Shown here in pieces: positions 32,538 through 41,718 of a stretch of 43,571 bases of DNA; position 1 is the stretch's first letter; each line of letters begins with the position of its first letter. The position numbers and the translations under genes are program-made. This DNA comes from DASXTC01 sp036505635 (GTDB lineage: Bacteria; Acidobacteriota; Polarisedimenticolia; JACPZX01; DASXTC01): NCBI GenBank assembly GCA_036505635.1, contig DASXTC010000033.1:1-43571 (forward strand), in the 5' to 3' direction. The notes under the pieces are model-generated. The model was not told the DNA's origin. It worked only from the letters and a program-made list of their open reading frames with translations, and made no database searches.

Positions 32538-34592
32538 ATGACAAGGCGTTCGAAACCCCCGCTGGGGGGTCTCATCCCGTTCTTTCTGATGTTCTGCCAT
32601 CTTCCCGCGGCGGCGGCCGGGATCGCAACCGACCCGGTCGAGGTGTCGTCCGCGCGCGCCGAGGCGGGCGACCTGACGAGCCTTTCCCTGGAGGACCTCA
32701 TGAACATCGAGGTCACCTCCACGGCCAAGAAAGGGCAGAAGGTCGCCGACGCGGCCGCGGCGATCTACGTCATCCCGGGCGACGAGATTCTCAGGTCCGG
32801 CATCACGAGCATCCCGGAGGCGCTCCGCCTGGCCCCGGGGATCCAGGTGACGAGAGTGGGAGCCGCGAGCTGGGCGATCACATCGCGGGGCTTCAACTCG
32901 CTCTTCGCGCAGTGGATGCTCGTCCTCATCGATGGCCGCACGGTCTACTCGCCGTTGTTCGCCGGCGTCTACTGGGACGTGCAGGACCTGCCGGTGGAGG
33001 ACATCGAGCGGATCGAAGTGATCCGCGGTCCCGGTGCGGCCCTCTGGGGCGCCAACGCGGTCAATGGCGTCATCAACATCATCACCAGGAAGGCGAAGGA
33101 CACGCAGGGGGGGCTGCTCACGGCCGGGTACGGCACCGAGGAACGGGCGGCCGACACCCTGCAATACGGCGGGGCGTTCGGCGCCAGAGGGCACTATCGA
33201 GTCTACGGCAGGTACATCAGGCACGATTCGACCGTCGAACCCTCCGGGGTGGACAGCAGAGACGAATGGGACGGGCGCAGGGCAGGTTTCCGCGCCGACT
33301 GGGACCTGTCGGCCCGAGACGCTCTCACGCTCATGGGCGACACGTACGGCAATCACGGACCCTCGGTCGGGTCCAGCGCGTCCCTGACGCCGCCCTACTC
33401 CACGCCCTTCGACTCCCAGCAGGCCTCCACGGGGACCGACGTCGTGGCCCGGTGGGAGCACAGGCATCCCGGCGAGGGAAGGACGGACCTCCAGATCTAC
33501 CATGACCGCACGAGCAGGACGGGCCCCATATTCGACCAGGATCGAGCCACCTCGGACCTTGACTTCCAGCACCAGATGGCCGCGCGGGGAGGCCACGAGG
33601 TCATCTGGGGGGTCGGGTACCGCATCACGAGCGACGAGATCGGAAACGGCTTCGAGATCTCCTTCATGCCCGACAGCCGGCGCGACAATCTGTTCAGCGC
33701 CTTCGCCCAGGACGACATCAGCATGGCGGAGGGACGTTTCCGCCTGATCCTCGGCGCCCGACTCGAGCACAACGACTACACGGGCTTCGAATTGCAGCCG
33801 GACCTGAGGGTGCTGAGGAAGGTGGGCGAGCACCAGACGGTCTGGGGCGCCGTCTCGCGCGCGGTCAGGTCGCCCGCGCGGGCCGACTTCGGAGCGCGGG
33901 ACAACCTTGCGGCCTTTCCGGGACCCGGCGGCTCGACCTTCCTTGTCTCCTTCTTCGGCAACGATCTGTTCGTGTCCGAGGATGTCCTCGCCTACCAGGC
34001 GGGCTACAGGTTCCATCCCGCCGATACGTTCCACGTTGACCTCGCCACCTTCTACAGCCAGTACCGCAACCTCAGGACGATTGAGCCCGGCGTTCCCTTC
34101 CTGGAGACCGACCCGTCGCCCCCTCACGTCGTTATTCCCGCCACGGTCGCCAACAATATGGACGGCGTCGCTTACGGGGCGGAGGTCGCCGCGAACTTGA
34201 GAGTCAGCCCTCAGTGGGACCTGGATTGCTCGTACACCTACTTCGGCCTGGATCTCGATCCGGATTCCTCCAGCCTCGACACGACGTCGATCGACCTGGA
34301 AGGGGACAGCCCCAGGCACCAGGCCCAGATTCGATCGGAGCTCTCACTGCCAAAGCGGTTCTCCGTGGACAACGCGCTCTACTTCGTGGGCCGGCTGGAG
34401 AACGGCGGGGTCCCCTCGCACCTCAGGCTCGACTCCCAGGTGGCCTGGATGATCCGCCAGGGGCTCGAGGTCAGCGTGGGGGGCCAGAACCTGCTCGAGA
34501 GCCGCCACCAGGAATCGGGAGGCTCCATCTTCCTCGGGACGGCGGCCGAGATCGAGAGGAACGTCTACGGGAAGATCACGTGGCGGTTCTGA
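32538..34592 (+). CDS. TonB-dependent outer-membrane receptor
   Basis: A 684-residue receptor. A signal peptide (hydrophobic 9-25, ending AAAA) is followed by LTSLSLEDLMNIEVTSTAKK, a TonB-box-like segment in this subgroup, then the plug domain (about 62-175) with RLAPGIQVTRVGAASWAITSRGF, DGRTVYSPLFAGVYWD, and IERIEVIRGPGAALWGANAVNGVINIITR. The beta-barrel fills residues 180-684 and ends KITWRF with an aromatic C-terminus. This is the FhuA/BtuB fold, taking up an iron complex, vitamin or other ligand with energy from TonB. Its linkage to YfiR and a sensor kinase suggests signalling rather than only transport. Confidence 0.92.
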   Translation: MTRRSKPPLGGLIPFFLMFCHLPAAAAGIATDPVEVSSARAEAGDLTSLSLEDLMNIEVTSTAKKGQKVADAAAAIYVIPGDEILRSGITSIPEALRLAPGIQVTRVGAASWAITSRGFNSLFAQWMLVLIDGRTVYSPLFAGVYWDVQDLPVEDIERIEVIRGPGAALWGANAVNGVINIITRKAKDTQGGLLTAGYGTEERAADTLQYGGAFGARGHYRVYGRYIRHDSTVEPSGVDSRDEWDGRRAGFRADWDLSARDALTLMGDTYGNHGPSVGSSASLTPPYSTPFDSQQASTGTDVVARWEHRHPGEGRTDLQIYHDRTSRTGPIFDQDRATSDLDFQHQMAARGGHEVIWGVGYRITSDEIGNGFEISFMPDSRRDNLFSAFAQDDISMAEGRFRLILGARLEHNDYTGFELQPDLRVLRKVGEHQTVWGAVSRAVRSPARADFGARDNLAAFPGPGGSTFLVSFFGNDLFVSEDVLAYQAGYRFHPADTFHVDLATFYSQYRNLRTIEPGVPFLETDPSPPHVVIPATVANNMDGVAYGAEVAANLRVSPQWDLDCSYTYFGLDLDPDSSSLDTTSIDLEGDSPRHQAQIRSELSLPKRFSVDNALYFVGRLENGGVPSHLRLDSQVAWMIRQGLEVSVGGQNLLESRHQESGGSIFLGTAAEIERNVYGKITWRF

Positions 34593-34617
34593 GAAGAAGG
34601 CTCCCTGCCCGGGACCG

Positions 34618-35220
34618 GTGGAGGTGCTGAAAGCCCCGCCGTCGTGCCGGCTGCTCGCCGCGGGGATCGCCGTGATCCTCGGGGTGGGGCTTTCCGGCGG
34701 GGTCCCCGCGGCCCCGGCCCGGATCGAACCGGCTCCGGGAACCTCCGTCGAGTATCAGATCAAGGCCGCCTTCCTCTACAACTTCGCCAAATTCGTGGAA
34801 TGGCCGCCACCCGCCTTCGACGACGACGCCCCCCTCACGATCGGTCTCCTCGGTGAGGATCCCTTCGGCGGCGCGATCGACCAGGCGATCGAAGGGAAGG
34901 TCGTGAACGGCCGCGGCCTGGCTCTGAAACGGTTCGCGAAGGTCAAGGATCTCCAGCCGACGGCGATCCTGTTCATCAGCCGATCTTCATCGAGGGACCT
35001 GGACGAGATCTTCGAGAGAACGCGGGGCGCGCACGTCCTGACCGTCGGCGAGTCCGACGGCTTCGCGGGCAAGGGCGGCGTCATCAACTTCTTCACGGAT
35101 GAGAACAAGGTCCGGTTCGAAATAAACCTGGAGGCGGCGAGAGCGGCGGGCCTTCAGATCAGCTCCAAGCTTCTGGGTGTCGCGCGGATCGCCCCCGCCG
35201 GCGCGGAGAGGGAGCGCTGA
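34618..35220 (+). CDS. yfiR-like: YfiR-family periplasmic protein (DUF4154)
   Basis: A 200-residue exported protein with GTG start. After a signal peptide (hydrophobic 13-34) the mature domain has the family core: EYQIKAAFLYNFAKFVEWP, LTVGESDGFAGKGGVINFFTDENKVRFEIN (general region), and LQISSKLLGVARI. YfiR (TpbB repressor) in Pseudomonas binds the CHASE8 region of the diguanylate cyclase YfiN and keeps it off; redox or envelope stress releases it. Here the neighbour carries CHASE8 on a histidine kinase instead. It is one base ahead of the kinase gene, which starts at 35222. Confidence 0.9.
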   Translation: MEVLKAPPSCRLLAAGIAVILGVGLSGGVPAAPARIEPAPGTSVEYQIKAAFLYNFAKFVEWPPPAFDDDAPLTIGLLGEDPFGGAIDQAIEGKVVNGRGLALKRFAKVKDLQPTAILFISRSSSRDLDEIFERTRGAHVLTVGESDGFAGKGGVINFFTDENKVRFEINLEAARAAGLQISSKLLGVARIAPAGAERER

Positions 35221-35221
35221 G

Positions 35222-38200
35222 ATGCGCCGGATGCGGGACCTCTCCTTCAAGAAAAAGCTGACTCTCATCATCGCGACGACGAGCTGCATCGCGCTGATGC
35301 TCGCCTCGGCCGCGTTTCTCGTTCAGGACGTGCTCTCCTTCAAGAGGAAGATGGTCGACGATCTCTCGAGCGTGGCGCGGATCATCGGGGCCAACAGCAC
35401 GGCGGCCCTCGTCTTCAACGACGCCAAGTCCGCAAGGGAGATCCTCGGCGCGCTCCAGGCGCAGCCGCACATCGTGACGGCGCACCTCCTCGATTCCAAG
35501 GGCGAGGTTTTCGGAGACTATCGCCGGATGGGCGTCGCGGCCTCGAGCGAGTTTCACGACAGAGCCGAGCCGACCCATTTCACCAGGGATGCCCTTCTTC
35601 TGACCGAGGGAGTGCGACTCGACGGGGAGCTGGTCGGGACGCTCGTGATCCGATCGGATCTGGGTGAGCTGTACGGCAGGATCAGGTCCTTCGGCACGGC
35701 GATCGGGATCGTGATGGTGGCGGCGATCGGGGTTGCGCTGCTCGTGGCCGCGCGGCTCCAGGGCGTCGTGGCCGATCCGATCCTGAGGCTGGCCGGGGCG
35801 GCAGGCGAGATCAGTCGGGGCCGGATCGAGACCAGGGTCCCCGTGGATTCGAGCGACGAGGTGGGGCAGCTTTCAGGGGCCTTCAACAGGATGCTGGACG
35901 ATCTGGCCGCGACCACGGTCTCGAAGAACTACGTGGACAACATTCTCCGCTCCATGGCCGACTCGCTCATCGTCGCCGGGCCCGACGGGATGATCCAGAC
36001 GGTCAATCAGGCGACATTGAGGCTCCTGGGCCGGCAGATGCCCGACCTGATCGGCAGGCCGCTGTCGGCGGTGATGGCGGGAGGACCGCGTCAGGATACG
36101 CTCATCGGGGCCGGCTCGGTGACCAACGTGGAGGCGACCTACCTGGCTGCCGATGGACGGCCGATCCCCGTGTCGTTCTCCAGCTCGGTTCTGCGCCACG
36201 ATGACGGCGCCGTTTCGGGGATCGTCTGCGTCGCGCAGGACATGACCGAGCGACATAAGGCCGAGGCGGCGCTCCGCAAGAGCGAGCAGAGGTTCCAGCT
36301 GGCCACGCGCGCCACCAACGACGTGATCTGGGACCGGGACCTGATCACCGGAGCGGTCTGGTGGAACGAGGCCATCTCGACACAGTTCGGCTACCCCCCG
36401 TCGCAGGTCGGGGGCGACGTGGCGTGGTGGGTGGAGCGCCTGCACCCGGAGGACCGCGAGCGGATCGGCGCCAGTCTCGCGGCGTTTCTCGAGAGCGGGG
36501 AGACGTTCTGGGCGGGCGAACACCGTTTCCTGCTGGCCGATGGATCGTGGGCGCCCGTCATGGACCGGGGCCTCGTGATGAAGAACGAAACGGGAATGGC
36601 CGTCCGGATGATCGGTTCGATGATGGACATCACCGAACGCAAGAGAGCCGAGGAGACGCTCATCGAGGCGCGCGAGGCCGCCCTGGACGCTTCCCGGGCC
36701 AAGTCGGAGTTCCTCGCCAACATGAGCCACGAGATCCGCACGCCGATGAACGGGATCATCGGGATGACGGAGCTCGCGCTCGACACGCCGTTGATGGCTG
36801 AGCAGCGCGAGTATCTCGAGACGGTCAAATCCTCCTCCGATTCGTTGTTGACGGTCATCAACGACATCCTCGACTTCTCCAAAATCGAGGCGGGCAAGCT
36901 CGACGTTGAGACAATTCCGTTCGGCCTGCGGGACAATCTGGCCTCCACGCTCAAAGTGCTCGCGGTGCGCGCTCATCAGAAGGGGCTGGAGCTGACCTCC
37001 GAGATCGGCTCCGACGTGCCTGACGCCATCCTGGGGGATCCCGGGCGTCTGCGTCAGATCCTGGTCAATCTGCTCGGCAACGCCATCAAGTTCACGGAGG
37101 CGGGCGAGGTGGTCCTGCGCGCCTCGATCGACTCCCCGGGCGAGGAGGAGGTCATCGTCCACTTCCAGGTCAGCGACACCGGCATCGGGATTCCCAGGGA
37201 GAAGCAGGACTACATCTTCGAGGCGTTCGCGCAGGCCGACGGGTCCACCACCCGCAGGTACGGGGGCACCGGGCTCGGGCTCGCGATCAGCACGCAGCTC
37301 GTTTCCCTGATGGGAGGACGGCTCTGGGTCGAGAGCGAGCCGGGGAGGGGCAGCACGTTCCACTTCACCTCGAGGTTCGGGCTCCAGGCAGAGGCCGACG
37401 CGCCCCAGGTTCCCGTGGGAGCCGACCGTCTCAGGGGGCTCCGCGTGCTGGTGGTCGACGATCATCCCACCAATCGCCGGATCCTCACCGAAACGCTGCT
37501 CAGGTGGCAGATGGCGCCCGAGGCGGTCGACTCGGGCCGAGCGGCGCTCGAACGGCTGCGGCAGCGCCTGCGGGAGGGGCATCCGTTCGCGCTCGGGATC
37601 CTCGATGTCCAGATGCCCGATATGGACGGATTCACGCTCGCCGAGACGATCCGCCAGGATTCGGACCTCGGCCAGACCGCGCTCATCCTGATGCCGTCGG
37701 CCGGCGCCCGCGGCGATGCCGCCAGGTGCCGGCAGGCGGGGGTGCAGGGATATCTGACCAAGCCGGTGGCTTCGGCCGAGCTGCTCGAGTGCATCCAGGC
37801 CGTCATGGGCGGGCCCTGGCAGGAGGAGAAGCCCGCGCTGGCGACGCGCCACTCTCTTCGCGAGAGTCGCCGCAGGCTTCACGTGATGCTGGCCGACGAC
37901 AACCCCGTCAACCGGATGGTGGGAGTCCGCCTCCTGGAGAAGCGCGGCCATTCGGTGGTGGCGGTGGAAGACGGGCGACTCGCGCTCGCCGCGCTCGAAA
38001 GGGAGCGATTCGACGTGGTCCTGATGGACGTGCAGATGCCAGGGTTGGACGGGTTGGAGGCGACCGCCGTAATCCGCGCGCAGGAGGCCGTCACGGGCCT
38101 GCACATCCCCATCATCGCTCTCACCGCCCATGCCATGCAGGGCGATCGCGAGCGCTGTCTCCAGGCCGGGATGGACGACTATGTCATGAAACCGATCAAG

Positions 38201-38641
38201 GCCGGAGATCTGTTCGCCGCGATCGAACGTCTCGTGCCCGCCGCCGACCCTTTCCACGAGCCCGACTCGGGCCCGCCCGCCGCGCTGGCGGGCGCCTCCG
38301 CGATCGACAGCGCCGCGCTGCTGGAACGGGCCGACAACGATCGCGAGCTTCTCGGCGAGATAGTGAAGCTCTTCATCGAGCACTGCCCGCAGATGCTCGC
38401 GGAGCTGCGCGAGGGGCTCCAGGGGCGGGACGCAGCGGCCGTGGAGCGCTCGGCGCACAAGATCAGAGGATCGCTGGATACGGTGGCCGGGAGGGCGGCC
38501 GCGGAGATGGCCCGCAAGCTCGAAGCGATGGCGCGTGAGGGAAACCTGGAGCTGGCCGAGCAGATCCTCTCGCGCCTGGAGCACGAGGTCCAGCGGATGA
38601 AGCCGGAGCTGTCGGCGCTGGCACAGGGCGTCGCGTCATGA
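35222..38641 (+). CDS. CHASE8 hybrid histidine kinase with two receivers and Hpt
   Basis: A 1139-residue sensor kinase. Order: membrane segment about 14-35; periplasmic CHASE8 (40-150) with ANSTAALVFNDAKSAREILGAL; second membrane segment about 160-180; HAMP (181-232); PAS about 238-350 and PAS/PAC about 355-480; HisKA with His503 in SHEIRTPMNG; HATPase (about 610-725) with DTGIGIPREKQ and GGTGLGLAI; REC1 (about 740-855) with Asp795; REC2 (about 880-1000) with Asp936; Hpt with His1079 in SAHKIRGSL. All phosphorelay residues are present. CHASE8 is the YfiN sensor region, so YfiR likely regulates this kinase. The ATGA overlap with the response regulator implies a paired output. Confidence 0.93.
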   Translation: MRRMRDLSFKKKLTLIIATTSCIALMLASAAFLVQDVLSFKRKMVDDLSSVARIIGANSTAALVFNDAKSAREILGALQAQPHIVTAHLLDSKGEVFGDYRRMGVAASSEFHDRAEPTHFTRDALLLTEGVRLDGELVGTLVIRSDLGELYGRIRSFGTAIGIVMVAAIGVALLVAARLQGVVADPILRLAGAAGEISRGRIETRVPVDSSDEVGQLSGAFNRMLDDLAATTVSKNYVDNILRSMADSLIVAGPDGMIQTVNQATLRLLGRQMPDLIGRPLSAVMAGGPRQDTLIGAGSVTNVEATYLAADGRPIPVSFSSSVLRHDDGAVSGIVCVAQDMTERHKAEAALRKSEQRFQLATRATNDVIWDRDLITGAVWWNEAISTQFGYPPSQVGGDVAWWVERLHPEDRERIGASLAAFLESGETFWAGEHRFLLADGSWAPVMDRGLVMKNETGMAVRMIGSMMDITERKRAEETLIEAREAALDASRAKSEFLANMSHEIRTPMNGIIGMTELALDTPLMAEQREYLETVKSSSDSLLTVINDILDFSKIEAGKLDVETIPFGLRDNLASTLKVLAVRAHQKGLELTSEIGSDVPDAILGDPGRLRQILVNLLGNAIKFTEAGEVVLRASIDSPGEEEVIVHFQVSDTGIGIPREKQDYIFEAFAQADGSTTRRYGGTGLGLAISTQLVSLMGGRLWVESEPGRGSTFHFTSRFGLQAEADAPQVPVGADRLRGLRVLVVDDHPTNRRILTETLLRWQMAPEAVDSGRAALERLRQRLREGHPFALGILDVQMPDMDGFTLAETIRQDSDLGQTALILMPSAGARGDAARCRQAGVQGYLTKPVASAELLECIQAVMGGPWQEEKPALATRHSLRESRRRLHVMLADDNPVNRMVGVRLLEKRGHSVVAVEDGRLALAALERERFDVVLMDVQMPGLDGLEATAVIRAQEAVTGLHIPIIALTAHAMQGDRERCLQAGMDDYVMKPIKAGDLFAAIERLVPAADPFHEPDSGPPAALAGASAIDSAALLERADNDRELLGEIVKLFIEHCPQMLAELREGLQGRDAAAVERSAHKIRGSLDTVAGRAAAEMARKLEAMAREGNLELAEQILSRLEHEVQRMKPELSALAQGVAS

Positions 38642-39249
38642 AGATTCTGATCGCGGAAGACGATCCCGTCTCGCGCAAGATGCTCGAGAAAACGCTGCTG
38701 AAATGGGGCTATGACGTGACCGTCGCCACCGAAGGTGCCCAGGCATGGAACGAGCTTCAGCGCGAGGACGCGCCCCGGCTGGCGATCCTCGACTGGATGA
38801 TGCCGGGGATCGACGGCGTTCAGGTCTGCCGTAACGTCAGGGCCCTGGGCGGTGCCAGGCCCGCCTACATCATCCTCCTGACCGCCAAGGGCAGGAAGGA
38901 AGATACCGTCCATGGTCTCGAGGGGGGGGCGGACGACTACCTCACCAAGCCCTTCGACCACGGGGAGCTGAGGGCGCGCGTGCAGGTCGGTGTCCGTCTG
39001 CTCGAGCTGCAGGCCGCGCTGGCCGACCGTGTCGATGAGCTGGAGGCCGCGCTGGCCAGCGTCAAGGTCCTGCAGGGCCTCCTTCCGATCTGTTCGTACT
39101 GCAAGAGGGTCCGTGACGACAGGAGCTACTGGCACCAGGTCGAGAGGTACGTGGCCGATCACTCGGACGCGGTTTTCAGCCACGGCATCTGCCCCGACTG
39201 CTACGAGAAGATCGTCACCCCCGAGATGGAGAAGCTGGGGGAGCGGTGA
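38638..39249 (+). CDS. Response regulator with a cysteine-rich C-terminal extension
   Basis: A 203-residue protein. Residues 1-125 are a receiver with acidic pair EDD at 7-9, phospho-acceptor in ILDWMMPG (Asp52), Thr in LLTAKG, and Lys in YLTKPF. A helical linker follows (ALADRVDELEAALASVK), then a short domain with LLPICSYCKRVRDD and SHGICPDCYEKIV: two C-x2-C pairs that could bind zinc. This motif is common at the end of PAS/GAF kinases and some regulators but its role is not established. There is no DNA-binding or enzymatic output domain, so the signal probably passes by protein contact. Translationally coupled to the kinase. Confidence 0.88.
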   Translation: MKILIAEDDPVSRKMLEKTLLKWGYDVTVATEGAQAWNELQREDAPRLAILDWMMPGIDGVQVCRNVRALGGARPAYIILLTAKGRKEDTVHGLEGGADDYLTKPFDHGELRARVQVGVRLLELQAALADRVDELEAALASVKVLQGLLPICSYCKRVRDDRSYWHQVERYVADHSDAVFSHGICPDCYEKIVTPEMEKLGER

Positions 39250-39286
39250 GCGCGACTCTGCCGCCGCCGTTCGCCGCCCTGGTCCG

Positions 39287-40024
39287 TCAGGACTTCCCGA
39301 TCCGCCCGTCGATCCGGTGCAGCGCGTCGAGGAACCGCGCCCGCGCGTCCTCGGCGTAGGGATTGTAGGTCTCGAGATCGTGGAACATCCCCGGCGAGTC
39401 CTTGGTGAGGTTTTCGACCACGCGCAGCAGCCGCTCGAATGAGGGGGTCTTCATCTCCTGATCCGCGACGCCCGCCTCGGCAAGGCCCCGCGCGACGAAG
39501 TGGGTCAAGGCCTGAGCCATGGCCATCTGCCGGTCGTGCTCCTGAGGGGTGGTGACGATCACGTGGAGTCCCACCTGTGTAAGGAATTCCCGCAACATCT
39601 CGGTCCGCGCGGGACGCGTGGTGCGACCGGGGCAGATCGCCACCGCGAGCCCTTCGATGCCCGCCCTCCCGCTGCGCGGCCCGAACAGCGGGTGCGTGCC
39701 GATCACGTCCACCTCGGGAGGCGCCGCGGCGACCATCCACTCCACGGGCGCCATTTTCACCGAGCAGGTGTCCATCAGCAGAGCGCCCGGCCGCAGATAG
39801 CGCACAATCTGGGCCAGGGCCTCGGGCATCTCGGAGATCGGCACGGCGAGCAGGACCGCCTGGCACGAGGCGGTCTCCTCCAGAGTGCCCCACGTCAGCC
39901 CGAGCGATGCCGCCTTCTTGCGCAGGTCGCGCAGGTCCCAGACGAACAGGTGCACGCGTGAGCGCAGATGCTTGGCCGCGAACTGACCGAAGCGGCCGAA
40001 TCCGACCAGACCCAGATTCAGCAT
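39287..40024 (-). CDS. Prephenate/arogenate dehydrogenase-like protein (TyrA family)
   Basis: A 245-residue NAD(P)-binding protein starting at ATG 40024. The N-terminus LGLVGFGRFGQFAAKHL is a Rossmann G-x-G-x-x-G loop (residues 5-21); the following VLLAVPISEMPEAL, MDTCSVKMAPVEWM and IGTHPLFGPRSG match the TyrA family, where the His of THPLFGP helps catalysis. It makes hydroxyphenylpyruvate or tyrosine from prephenate or arogenate. The length is slightly short for the family (about 280-300), and no other shikimate gene is nearby. Plant-like arogenate dehydrogenase is an alternative. Convergent with the response regulator, divergent from the next gene. Confidence 0.82.
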   Translation of the reverse strand: MLNLGLVGFGRFGQFAAKHLRSRVHLFVWDLRDLRKKAASLGLTWGTLEETASCQAVLLAVPISEMPEALAQIVRYLRPGALLMDTCSVKMAPVEWMVAAAPPEVDVIGTHPLFGPRSGRAGIEGLAVAICPGRTTRPARTEMLREFLTQVGLHVIVTTPQEHDRQMAMAQALTHFVARGLAEAGVADQEMKTPSFERLLRVVENLTKDSPGMFHDLETYNPYAEDARARFLDALHRIDGRIGKS

Positions 40025-40065
40025 GCTGTCCTTTCCCGTCGCGGGGCTACGCGCGCAAGGCTCGA

Positions 40066-40074
40066 ATTGTATCA
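40066..40074 (-). promoter_or_regulatory. Extended -10 element for the TyrA-like gene
   Basis: On the minus strand, TGATACAAT matches the extended -10 form TGnTAnAAT, about 42 bases before the ATG at 40024. On the plus strand TGCTAACAT (40114-40122) is a weaker -10 for the redox genes. Confidence 0.45.
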
Positions 40075-40152
40075 CGCTCCCGCCAGGACACGGCCGGCCG
40101 GCGCGGCGCCGTGTGCTAACATGACCCTCCTGAGCGTAGGAACTCCCTCCCA

Positions 40153-40842
40153 ATGAGACTGATCCAGGTCGAAGTCGGACACATGCAGAACTTCAATTAC
40201 CTGGCGGGCTGCGGCCAGACGGGTGAGGCCGCGCTCGTGGATCCGGCCTGGGAGGTGGACCGGATGCTCGAGCGGGCCGCCGCGGAAGGCCTCGTGGTGA
40301 CACACCTCCTGGTGACCCACACGCACCACGATCACGTCGAGGGGCTCGCGTCGGCCTGGTCGCGCACCGGGGCGATGATCCACGTGCACGAGCTGGAGGC
40401 GCCGGCCGCCGCCGCGTGCCTCCGTGCCCAGGGGGAGGACGCCGGCGCGACCGCGATCCGCGAGGTGGTGGACGGCAGCGTCATCGACGTTGGCTCCCTG
40501 GCGATCCGCGTGATGCACACGCCAGGACACACGCCCGGCGCCGTCTGCTACCTCGTGCCGCGGGGCGTCATCACGGGGGACACCCTCTTCGTCGGCCGGT
40601 GCGGGCGAACCGACTTCCCCGGCAGCGACCCGGAGGCGATGTATCTCAGCCTCCGGAGGCTGTCGGAGCTTCCCGATGACACGATCGTCTATCCCGGGCA
40701 CAATTACGCCGATTGGCCCACATCCACCATCGTCCGGGAGCGGACCTCCAATGTCCACATGTCGGCTCCCGACCGGGAGGAGTTCCTGCGCCGGCGGATG
40801 GGCACCCGGTACATCTCCCGGATCGGAGGGACACGACGATGA
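40153..40842 (+). CDS. Metallo-beta-lactamase-fold protein, ETHE1/glyoxalase II-like
   Basis: A 229-residue metallohydrolase-fold protein. The metal motif THTHHDH is at residues 55-61, followed by HTPGHTPGAVCY, GDTLFVGRCGRTDFPGS and YPGHNYADWPTSTIVRERTSN. The last two match ETHE1 persulfide dioxygenases (GRTDF and the late YP-x-H-x-Y), which oxidise glutathione persulfide to sulfite, though glyoxalase II is possible. Context with redoxins and a Grx-TrxR fusion fits sulfur/thiol chemistry. The following MBL gene overlaps its stop by ATGA. Confidence 0.82.
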   Translation: MRLIQVEVGHMQNFNYLAGCGQTGEAALVDPAWEVDRMLERAAAEGLVVTHLLVTHTHHDHVEGLASAWSRTGAMIHVHELEAPAAAACLRAQGEDAGATAIREVVDGSVIDVGSLAIRVMHTPGHTPGAVCYLVPRGVITGDTLFVGRCGRTDFPGSDPEAMYLSLRRLSELPDDTIVYPGHNYADWPTSTIVRERTSNVHMSAPDREEFLRRRMGTRYISRIGGTRR

Positions 40843-41690
40843 TCCGCGTGGGTTCCTGGTCCCTTGCGACGGTGCGGGCCGAGAACTTCCGCCTGGACGG
40901 CGGCGCCATGTTCGGCGTGGTGCCCAAGCCGCTCTGGAGCCGCGCCCATCCCGCTGATGAGAGGAACCGTATCGAGATGGTCACCCGCTGTCTGCTCGTG
41001 CGCGGGGAAGGACGCGTCGTCCTGGTCGACACGGGGATGGGGGGCGAGTGGTCCGACAAGGAACGCGACATCTACGCCATCGAGAATGGCCGCCGATCCA
41101 TCGTGGCGTCGCTCGCGTCCGAGGGGGTCTCTCCCGCCGATGTGACCGACGTCGTCCTCACCCACCTGCACTTCGACCATGCCGGTGGCGCCACGACGCG
41201 GAGCGATGGGCGGGTGGCCGCCGCCTTCCCGAACGCTCGGTATCACGTCCAGGAATCGCAGCTCCGGTGGGCGCTCAGCCCCACCGAGAAGGATCGCCGG
41301 TCGTACCGTCCCGACGACTTCGTCCCGCTGGAGCGCGATGGAAGGCTCCGGCTCGTGCGGGGAGGCGCGGAGATCCTCCCCGGCATCCACGTCGAGCCGA
41401 CTCAGGGGCACACGATCGGCCATCAGATCGTCCGCGTCGGCGAAGGGAGGGGAGCGGTGGTCTACTGCGGGGATCTCATCCCGACCGCGGCCCATCTGCC
41501 CATCCCGTGGGTGATGGGGTACGATCTGCATCCGTTGACGACCATGGACGAGAAGCGCGACCTTCTGGCCAGGGCGGTGGCCGAGCAATGGCTCCTCGTG
41601 CTCGAGCATGACCCGGTCCACGCCGCCGTGCGAGTGCGGCACGATGGTGAGGGGTTCGCCTCGGCCGGCGCGGTCGAGGGGTTCTCATGA
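40839..41690 (+). CDS. Metallo-beta-lactamase-fold hydrolase
   Basis: A 283-residue MBL-fold protein with GGAGGG nine bases before the ATG and ATGA overlap with the preceding gene. The metal motif is THLHFDHAGG, with DTGMGGEW upstream, QGHTIGHQIV, and CGDLIPTAAH downstream; the last ligand His is in LEHDPVH. The arrangement is like quorum-quenching lactonases and related broad-specificity hydrolases (methyl parathion hydrolase-like). Substrate unknown. The Rieske gene begins 28 bases later. Confidence 0.85.
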   Translation: MIRVGSWSLATVRAENFRLDGGAMFGVVPKPLWSRAHPADERNRIEMVTRCLLVRGEGRVVLVDTGMGGEWSDKERDIYAIENGRRSIVASLASEGVSPADVTDVVLTHLHFDHAGGATTRSDGRVAAAFPNARYHVQESQLRWALSPTEKDRRSYRPDDFVPLERDGRLRLVRGGAEILPGIHVEPTQGHTIGHQIVRVGEGRGAVVYCGDLIPTAAHLPIPWVMGYDLHPLTTMDEKRDLLARAVAEQWLLVLEHDPVHAAVRVRHDGEGFASAGAVEGFS

Positions 41691-41718
41691 GATCGAGGGG
41701 CGCGGGACGGGAGCCGGC

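Noticed and set aside
32475..34319. Long minus-strand open frame opposite the TonB receptor
   Set aside because: The plus strand encodes signal peptide, plug and barrel with a C-terminal aromatic residue. The minus frame has no motif.
35873..38584. Long minus-strand open frame opposite the hybrid kinase
   Set aside because: Antisense open frame of a GC-rich gene; the plus strand carries all kinase, receiver and Hpt motifs.
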